Origin: Chloroflexota bacterium
GTDB lineage: Bacteria; Chloroflexota; Anaerolineae; 4572-78; J111
Direction: 5' to 3'
Assembly: GCA_016860845.1 (NCBI GenBank)
Contig: BOKF01000011.1
Location: forward strand, 124,001 to 188,000
DNA: 64,000 nucleotides
The notes below the pieces were generated by a model. It was given only the letters and a program-made list of their open reading frames with translations. It was not told the origin of the DNA and ran no database searches. The position numbers were made by a program, and so were the translations under genes. Positions 58,875-64,000 of the stretch are shown piece after piece. Position 1 is the stretch's first letter; every line of letters starts with the position of its first letter.

Positions 58875-60512
58875 TTATAGCTTAGGTTCTAAACGTTTTT
58901 TGAGTTCTTTAAGGACACGTTGCCCTCGACATTCAATGAAAGTGTAGTAATCATCATTCCAGATACCGTAGGCATCTATATCGTCTATGAGATGGGTCTT
59001 CATGGTGTTGGAAAGCTCTCTGTTCGTCGTCTTAAATGTCTTCATATACTTGCTTGGCGCACTCGCACGGATATCGCCTTTATTTAGCTGTTCATCAACA
59101 ATAGTAATATTGAGGATAGAGTTGGCTTTCCAATCCTCATACTCTTGCTTCTTTAAGTAACTTTTCGGGAAAAAGTGATGATAGTTTTTACTGTTAGAGC
59201 GAATCAGCCAAGAGTTGTCTATCGTAGTGGGGCTATTATATTTAAAGGACATTGGCCGAAAATAAGCATAGAGGCACAAAATTGCTTTACAAAAGGCGTC
59301 ACCAGTACTAAACCAATACCATCTCAAATCATCCATTGTTAGCTTTACTTCCTCACCTCGGTAACTAGGCGGCTTTTCTGCACGAATGTTATCCATTCGC
59401 TCCAAGTCCCGTGCAATTTTACTATCTGCGGCTGATGAGAAGCGCCCTGAAAGTGAGGCCCACCAAAAATATTGTCTCAGAAGCTTGTCTTGCAGAACAG
59501 AGGGAGCTTTACCACCATTACGGATGAAAAAGTATGTGAGTGGAACGAGTAGGGAATTGTAAGGCAGTAATTGAGAGACTGGAATACGTAAATGTGTACG
59601 GATGTAATCTACGGCATGGAACAGACCGTTTTTAATGGTACTCCAATTATCTATAAAATCCGATTTATTTAGCTTTAGAATATCTTTGCCTCGTACTTGT
59701 TGGCATAGATACGCTGACATACACTGAAGAACAGTTGAGGAAGGAATAGTCTCAAAACCTACATCCTCCAAATCCTTTTCAGCCCCTTTTTTGTTATCTA
59801 TAAGCCGCTCATATTCCCTAGCCAAATCAAATTTACGCTTTTCATCGTAAGTTTTGGCCACCATAATTTCAAACAGGGTGAGTTCTGTCCCACCTTTGTT
59901 GATGCGGGTAAATACTTCACAAGCAACGTCAATCGGATAATCAGCAATGACAATGGTTGAAAAATCGTAGCCAGTCAAACGTGTCCGATATATGTCTATT
60001 TTTTCGATAAGATCAACATCTTTACCATACTCTTTGGTTAATTCAGTTAGACTTCCATTTAGAAGTTTGTGAACAGAAATTGAAGGGGCATCCTCGGGTG
60101 GTTCTACAACCACTACTTGCTCATCAGCATCAGGATCAAGAGCCAAGTTAATTGAAACATCTTTGTAATTTATCTCGTAGCCATCTTCACGAGTCCAGAG
60201 TACTCCTTTCCGCACCGCATAGAGAGAAGTTATTCGCTGCTGACCATCCAAAATGTAAGATACAATATGCCCTTTTAGAGTATCCGGCAAAGGAGCATTA
60301 CCTATATTCTTAATATAACGCAATTCGTCACGAGTTTCCCAATAAATGAAGGTTCCGATGGGAAAACCTTTGATAAGACTGTCAATAAGTTTGGCTGTTT
60401 GCTCCTTACTCCACACAAATTCTCGCTGAAATTTGGGAATTTTAATCAAACCTCTATCAACATCGGTGAACAAGTCGTTATACTTCTGATTACGGTTTTT
60501 CGGTTGTAACAT
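58875..60512 (-). CDS. DUF262/DUF1524 (GmrSD-like) protein, putative defence nuclease
   Basis: A 545-residue single-chain member of the GmrSD/DUF262 family. The N-terminal DUF262 part has KIPKFQREFVWSKEQTAKL and the nucleotide-binding YILDGQQRITSLYAV. The C-terminal part carries YHHFFPKSYLKKQ with NSILNI downstream, a DUF1524 His-Me (HNH)-type site. Such proteins restrict modified phage DNA or act in abortive defence. The gene is clearly more AT-rich than its neighbours and splits a fucose operon, which suggests acquisition by transfer. TAGGAGGGATTCCG is a good ribosome-binding site. Confidence 0.88.
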   Translation of the reverse strand: MLQPKNRNQKYNDLFTDVDRGLIKIPKFQREFVWSKEQTAKLIDSLIKGFPIGTFIYWETRDELRYIKNIGNAPLPDTLKGHIVSYILDGQQRITSLYAVRKGVLWTREDGYEINYKDVSINLALDPDADEQVVVVEPPEDAPSISVHKLLNGSLTELTKEYGKDVDLIEKIDIYRTRLTGYDFSTIVIADYPIDVACEVFTRINKGGTELTLFEIMVAKTYDEKRKFDLAREYERLIDNKKGAEKDLEDVGFETIPSSTVLQCMSAYLCQQVRGKDILKLNKSDFIDNWSTIKNGLFHAVDYIRTHLRIPVSQLLPYNSLLVPLTYFFIRNGGKAPSVLQDKLLRQYFWWASLSGRFSSAADSKIARDLERMDNIRAEKPPSYRGEEVKLTMDDLRWYWFSTGDAFCKAILCLYAYFRPMSFKYNSPTTIDNSWLIRSNSKNYHHFFPKSYLKKQEYEDWKANSILNITIVDEQLNKGDIRASAPSKYMKTFKTTNRELSNTMKTHLIDDIDAYGIWNDDYYTFIECRGQRVLKELKKRLEPKL

Positions 60513-60544
60513 CGGAATCCCTCCTAATCCTTACTACAAGAGAG

Positions 60545-60647
60545 GTGCGGGGCTGAAGCCACCGCACTCAGAAAGCAAAGCTCTTCGAGCTAAGATAGAT
60601 TCAGCCCCCAGGGCTTCGCCCTTTCAGGCCGATGGCTTCAGCCTCGG
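60545..60647. repeat. REP/REPIN-like copy A
   Basis: GTGCGGGGCTGAAGCCACCGCAC forms a hairpin, then AGCTC-TT-CGAGCT, GGGC-TTCG-CCC and a CCGATGGCTTCAGCCTCGG hairpin follow. Copy B is in the same orientation on the other side of the transposase gene. Confidence 0.85.
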
Positions 60648-60658
60648 CCATTATTGCT

Positions 60659-61081
60659 TCAGCCTCGCGCTTCCTTAGCCTCAACACATTCTAAAAACGG
60701 AATAATTGTTCCTGCCAGATGATGTTGTCGTTGGTTCTTGACATACTTCACGACCACATCGAGTTGTTTGCCGCCAAATGAGACGATCCCATATTCTGCT
60801 TGCCAACTGAAATGATAGGGCAAGGATAGTTTATGGTTTACCCAATGCGAACTGTTACCCTTCACTTGACCGATAAAATCGGCCAAAGCAATTCGCGGTG
60901 GTACTGAAGCAGCCAGGTGAACGTGGTCTTCGATACCACCAACGGCATAAACAAATGCGCCCAACTCTTTTCCCTTGGCAACCATAACATTATGCAAAGA
61001 GTTCTCAAATTCAACTTGAATGAGAGGTTCACGGTTTTTAGTTCCCCAGATCATGTGATAAAAGAGCCGGTAGTAGGGCAT
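60659..61081 (-). CDS. IS200/IS605-type Y1 transposase (TnpA_REP, RAYT-like)
   Basis: A 140-residue HUH-superfamily single-strand transposase. GGIEDHVHLAAS holds the HUH metal motif (HVH), and the catalytic tyrosine is in VVVKYVKNQRQHH near residue 115. YHMIWGTKNREPL is the standard N-terminal strand. The start at 61081 (MPYYRLFYHMIW) is preferred because ATGs at 61102 and beyond run toward the flanking repeat. No TnpB is present. It is immediately bounded by REP copies A and B. Confidence 0.9.
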   Translation of the reverse strand: MPYYRLFYHMIWGTKNREPLIQVEFENSLHNVMVAKGKELGAFVYAVGGIEDHVHLAASVPPRIALADFIGQVKGNSSHWVNHKLSLPYHFSWQAEYGIVSFGGKQLDVVVKYVKNQRQHHLAGTIIPFLECVEAKEARG

Positions 61082-61110
61082 AAATTCGTTTCCCGTAAAC
61101 ATGCGAGAGA

Positions 61111-61211
61111 GCGCGGGGCTGAAGCCGCCGCGCTCAGAGAGCAAAGCTCTTTGAGCTAAAAGTCCAGCCCGTTAGGGCTTCGATCTTTCAGACCGATGGC
61201 TTCAGCCTCGG
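61111..61211. repeat. REP/REPIN-like copy B
   Basis: About 80% identical to copy A by eye. Its first hairpin reads GCGCGG...CCGCGC where copy A has GTGCGG...CCGCAC, a compensatory change that keeps the base pair. Confidence 0.85.
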
Positions 61212-61262
61212 TCTTCAAGGGTAGCTTGAGAAACTTACCAACAGATCTGAAGAAGCACGGCA

Positions 61263-62033
61263 CTAACTCGCCGTCCAGCCGCCATCAATCAACAGGGTTA
61301 CCCCGGTAATCAACGAGGCAGCAGGAGAGGCCAGAAACACCACCGCCCCGGCCACGTCCACCGGCTCACCGACGCGACCAAGCGGAATCCGGGCAATGAC
61401 GCTGGCCCGAAAATCGGGATCGTCGAGCCATTTTTCTGTCCCCGGCGTTTTGATAAAGGTGGGAGCGACGGCATTGACGGTAATATTGTGCGGCGCCCAT
61501 TCGAGAGCCAGGCACTTGGTCAGGTGGTTGATTGCGGCCTTGGTCATACAGTAGACCGACTCGGTTGGCAGGGCGACCAAGCCGGCCTGAGAACTCATGT
61601 TGATAATGCGCCCGTACTTTTGAGCGATCATCTGCCGGCCCACGGCCTGGCTGGCAAAGTATGTCCCCCTGAGGTTGACCCCGAGGGTAAAATCAAAATC
61701 CTCTTCACGGACCTGCTCCGCTGGGTTGGGCGGCCCAACCCCGGCGTTGTTGAGCAGAATATCAATCCGCCCAAAATGAGCCGCAGCCTGCTCCACCGCC
61801 CGGCGAATCTGGTCGAGGCGGGTCATGTCCATCTGCAGGCGCAGCACCCGTCGGCCCAGCGCCTCGATTTCAGCGGCCAAGTCAGCGGCGGTATTGACAT
61901 CCCGCAGCCCCAAAGCAATATCGGCCCCGGCGTGAGCTAAAGCCAGGGCGCAGCCTCGGCCCAGTCCCCGGCCAGCGCCAGTGACCAGGGCAATCTGTCC
62001 AGCCAGGCTAAAATTTGGATAGTCGTTACTCAT
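61263..62033 (-). CDS. short-chain dehydrogenase/reductase
   Basis: A 256-residue classical SDR: VTGAGRGLGRGCALAL is the cofactor loop, NNAGVG the structural motif and YCMTKAA the catalytic Tyr-Lys. The C-terminus ends LITGVTLLIDGGWTAS. The start at 62033 (MSNDYPNFSLAGQ) overlaps the stop of the upstream dehydrogenase by eight bases, so it is in one operon with the ADH and AKR genes. By context it may oxidise a 2-keto-3-deoxy-aldonate or related fucose intermediate. Confidence 0.9.
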   Translation of the reverse strand: MSNDYPNFSLAGQIALVTGAGRGLGRGCALALAHAGADIALGLRDVNTAADLAAEIEALGRRVLRLQMDMTRLDQIRRAVEQAAAHFGRIDILLNNAGVGPPNPAEQVREEDFDFTLGVNLRGTYFASQAVGRQMIAQKYGRIINMSSQAGLVALPTESVYCMTKAAINHLTKCLALEWAPHNITVNAVAPTFIKTPGTEKWLDDPDFRASVIARIPLGRVGEPVDVAGAVVFLASPAASLITGVTLLIDGGWTAS

Positions 62034-63078
62034 AGTGACCTTCCTCCAAATCAATCAATATTTTGGTAAATTGACCGGGCGCTGCATCCCAATCCTGAAA
62101 AGCGTGGGCTGCCTGGGAAAAAGGATAAACCCGGCTAATCAGGTCGTCAAAGGGAAATTGGCGCTTCTCCATCATTTTGATCACCGCCGGAAAAACATGC
62201 AGGGCATTGCGTGAGCCTAGCACGTCCAGCTCTTTGCGTACAAACAGGCTCGTATCGTAACTGACTTCCTTTTTGGCGTAGCCAATATAAACCACCCGAC
62301 CGGCAAAAGCGGCGGCTTCCACCGCCAGGCGGAACGTGTCGGGTAAACCCACGGCTTCGATAGCCACATTTACGCCCTCGCCACCGGTCAGTTCGTGGAC
62401 CGCGGCCAGCACGTCCTGTTGGGTCGAATTAACCGTAAATTGAGCGCCGAATTTCCGGGCGGTTGCCAGCTTGGCGTCGTCAATATCGGCCACGATGACG
62501 GCCGCGCCTTTACGAGCGGCCGCAGCAATCACGCCGATGCCGATCGCACCGCAGCCGATAACCAGCACCGTATCCACCTCGGATACCCTGCCGCGATTGG
62601 CGGCGTGATACCCCACGCTCAGCGGTTCAACCAACACCAGTTCCCGCAGGGAGAGGTCCTGGGTGGCAAAAACCTTGCTGTAATGGATGGCAAAGCGGCG
62701 AGTCAGCGCGCCATCTCGCTGGACGCCCAGGGTTTGGTTGAACTGGCAACAGTTAAAGCGTCCAACCCGGCAGGCGGGGCAGAGGCCGCAGTGGGTATAG
62801 GGCGACAGCATGACGATGTCGCCTTCACGGACAGCCGGGGGAACCTGCACTCCTTTAGCCACCACTGTCCCGCTAATTTCGTGGCCGGGAACGCGCGGAT
62901 ATGTGACCAGGGGCATCAAGCCCCGGTAGCTGTTCAGGTCGGTACCGCAGAGACCCACATAACGGACCTCAATCATGACGTCCTCAAGGCCGAGTGAGGG
63001 GGAAGGAATATGCACCATTTCAATATGGCGAGGCGTAGTCAGGCAGGCGGCTGCCTGCTTGGACTTATTATGGGTCAC
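62026..63078 (-). CDS. zinc-dependent alcohol dehydrogenase (MDR family)
   Basis: A 350-residue medium-chain dehydrogenase. Catalytic-zinc residues are in VGLCGTDLNSYRG and VPGHEISG; the structural zinc lobe is THCGLCPACRVGRFNCC. The NAD-binding motif is VIGCGAIGIGV. It resembles L-threonine, galactitol-phosphate and L-idonate dehydrogenases. The start is a GTG at 63078 that overlaps the TGA of the AKR gene (GTGA); the much longer upstream frame is a shadow. The probable substrate is a sugar acid or polyol. Confidence 0.9.
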   Translation of the reverse strand: MTHNKSKQAAACLTTPRHIEMVHIPSPSLGLEDVMIEVRYVGLCGTDLNSYRGLMPLVTYPRVPGHEISGTVVAKGVQVPPAVREGDIVMLSPYTHCGLCPACRVGRFNCCQFNQTLGVQRDGALTRRFAIHYSKVFATQDLSLRELVLVEPLSVGYHAANRGRVSEVDTVLVIGCGAIGIGVIAAAARKGAAVIVADIDDAKLATARKFGAQFTVNSTQQDVLAAVHELTGGEGVNVAIEAVGLPDTFRLAVEAAAFAGRVVYIGYAKKEVSYDTSLFVRKELDVLGSRNALHVFPAVIKMMEKRQFPFDDLISRVYPFSQAAHAFQDWDAAPGQFTKILIDLEEGHYE

Positions 63079-64000
63079 GATTGTTTCTCCATCGCGCCGG
63101 GATCGTAGTTTTCCGGGCGACCTTCCTGCCAAGCGATGTTCGCCACCGGTTTGATCAGGGCCAGCACTTCGGCCAGCAGTTCTGGATCGGGCGTAACACC
63201 GACCGTTTTGAGGTTTTGATCCACATGTTTGGTCTTGCTCATGCCGACCAGAGTCGTCGCCACAACGGGGTGCTGCAATACAAACTGCATAGCCAGGTCG
63301 GCAATGTCCACGCCCCGGCTGCGGCAAAAAGCCGCTGCCTGCCGGCCCGCTTCGACGACGCGCCTGGGGGCCGGATGCCATTCCGGCGCGCCCTGCTCGG
63401 TGAGGACGCGCATATGCAGCGGCGAGGCGTTGATCAGGCCAATCCTTTTTTCGCGGGCGAGTGGGGTCAGCACATCATCCATCGAAGTGTCCATGAGGTT
63501 GTAACGGCAGTACGAGAGGATGGTATCCACCTCGGCCACCTCGGCGATTTCTTTGAGGGGATAAACAGGATAACCGGTGATGCCGACAAAGCGGACTTTG
63601 CCGGTTTGCTTTAACTGCTGCATCGCCGGCAGCGTTTCATTGATGATCTGCTCGCGGGGGCCAAATTCAATATCGTGAATCTGGAACACGTCAATGTAAT
63701 CGGTCTGCAAGCGGGCCAGGCTTTCATCCACCGATTTGAGAATACGCTGGGTAGAAAAATCGAAACCGGTGGCCAACTCTTTATCGTAACGGCCAGCCTT
63801 GGTCGCCAGGATGACCTTGTCCCGATAGCCAAGCAGGGCTTCACCCAGGCGGGTTTCGGCCAGAGTACGCCCGTAATAAGGCGCGACGTCAAAGTAATTG
63901 ATCCCGCGTTCAATGGCGTAATGCACCGCTCTTTTTCCTTCAGCCGGGTCAATGACGCCAAATTCCTGGCCCAGAGGGGAAGCCCCAAAGCCAATGATCG
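63075..64000 (-). CDS. aldo/keto reductase, L-galactose/L-fucose dehydrogenase-like (partial, runs off the window)
   Basis: The frame is open to the window edge, so the N-terminus is missing. The visible part begins IIGFGASPLGQEFG, the usual AKR beta-alpha start. Catalytic residues can be placed: Asp and Tyr in NYFDVAPYYGRTLAETRLG, Lys in LATKAGRY and His in VFQIHDIEFGPREQ. IGLINASPLHMRVLTEQG and EWHPAP resemble plant L-galactose dehydrogenase and bacterial D-threo-aldose 1-dehydrogenase closely. It would oxidise L-fucose or L-galactose to the lactone, which fits the neighbouring fucose genes. A GTG at 63926 is internal, not the start. Confidence 0.88.
   Translation of the reverse strand, partial: IIGFGASPLGQEFGVIDPAEGKRAVHYAIERGINYFDVAPYYGRTLAETRLGEALLGYRDKVILATKAGRYDKELATGFDFSTQRILKSVDESLARLQTDYIDVFQIHDIEFGPREQIINETLPAMQQLKQTGKVRFVGITGYPVYPLKEIAEVAEVDTILSYCRYNLMDTSMDDVLTPLAREKRIGLINASPLHMRVLTEQGAPEWHPAPRRVVEAGRQAAAFCRSRGVDIADLAMQFVLQHPVVATTLVGMSKTKHVDQNLKTVGVTPDPELLAEVLALIKPVANIAWQEGRPENYDPGAMEKQS

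Larger units (their letters stand above)
60545..61211 (-). mobile_element. REP-flanked IS200/RAYT-type unit
   Basis: A single-gene unit: a Y1 (HUH) transposase gene bounded by two about 102-bp repeats in direct orientation. This is the layout of REP-associated tyrosine transposases. Whether the repeats are true IS200-type ends or REPIN targets cannot be settled from one locus. Confidence 0.75.

Noticed and set aside
62026..63381. 451-residue version of the zinc dehydrogenase
   Set aside because: The extra 101 N-terminal residues overlap the AKR gene in another frame and are Arg/Gly-rich noise. The GTG at 63078 gives a normal MDR start and a GTGA overlap.
1..64000. tRNA, rRNA or tmRNA genes
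   Set aside because: No cloverleaf with a TTCGANNC-type T-arm and CCA-adjacent acceptor, and no rRNA core sequence, was recognised by eye; a tRNAscan or Infernal run would settle it.

Overview
The window is a 64-kb piece of a bacterial chromosome, moderately GC-rich and densely coded. The gene mix suggests a heterotrophic Chloroflexota (Anaerolineae-like) genome: branched-chain amino-acid ABC cassettes, a LysM-fused solute-binding protein, many SDR and acyl-CoA enzymes, a BadF-family kinase, an NHLP-clan leader peptide and several non-pyrrolysine MttB homologues. This placement is inference from gene content only. No rRNA, tRNA or CRISPR array was seen.

Region 1 (1-14400, minus strand) is a catabolic and transport block. 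It holds an acyl-CoA dehydrogenase, an enoyl-CoA hydratase-like protein, a CAP-domain protein, an SDR, an Old Yellow Enzyme (OYE) with a C-terminal fibronectin-III-like domain coupled to a membrane-anchored SH3 protein, a monooxygenase-OYE fusion of the 2-aminobenzoyl-CoA monooxygenase/reductase type, an LLM flavin enzyme and a complete livKHMGF-type ABC transporter. Region 2 (14.7-16.6 kb, plus strand) has a remnant of a type IIG restriction enzyme coupled to a DUF4258/DUF2283 pair, then a membrane protein. Region 3 (16.8-22.6 kb, minus strand) has a UbiD-type decarboxylase, both CoA-transferase subunits, a thioesterase, a BadF-type kinase and a DeoC/LacD-type aldolase. A DeoR regulator and a DegT aminotransferase diverge from it.

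Region 4 (25.1-29.7 kb) is a PotD/B/C/A-like ABC transporter whose binding protein carries a LysM-like domain. Region 5 (30.7-43.7 kb) opens with a HutC-type GntR regulator. It then has a ygeY-ygeW-yqeA-like set (M20 hydrolase, knotted carbamoyltransferase, carbamate kinase) and a threonine-synthase-like enzyme coupled to an isoprenoid-synthase-like protein. A methyltransferase, an NHLP-type leader peptide, a PP2C-type phosphatase, a TrpB-like PLP enzyme, a Nudix protein, a PEBP protein and an SGNH protein follow. Region 6 (43.8-55.4 kb) is a corrinoid methyltransferase system: three MttB homologues, two corrinoid proteins, DUF1638, a HyuA/oxoprolinase-type ATPase and a DUF89 protein. It sits behind a strong promoter, a divergent FadR-type regulator and a 290-nt structured leader that ends in a terminator-like hairpin. 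Region 7 (55.4-64 kb, minus strand) is L-fucose catabolism (FucI, RhaB-type kinase, SDR, zinc alcohol dehydrogenase, L-galactose/L-fucose dehydrogenase-like AKR). It is interrupted by an AT-rich DUF262/DUF1524 defence gene and a REP-flanked IS200-type transposase.

The most unusual whole-window feature is in the gaps. Almost every intergenic gap of 40-100 bp holds a hairpin made of short tandem words on the left arm and their reverse complements on the right arm. The word differs from gap to gap but falls into a few recurring families. Similar G/C-rich inserts sit in frame inside at least three coding sequences.
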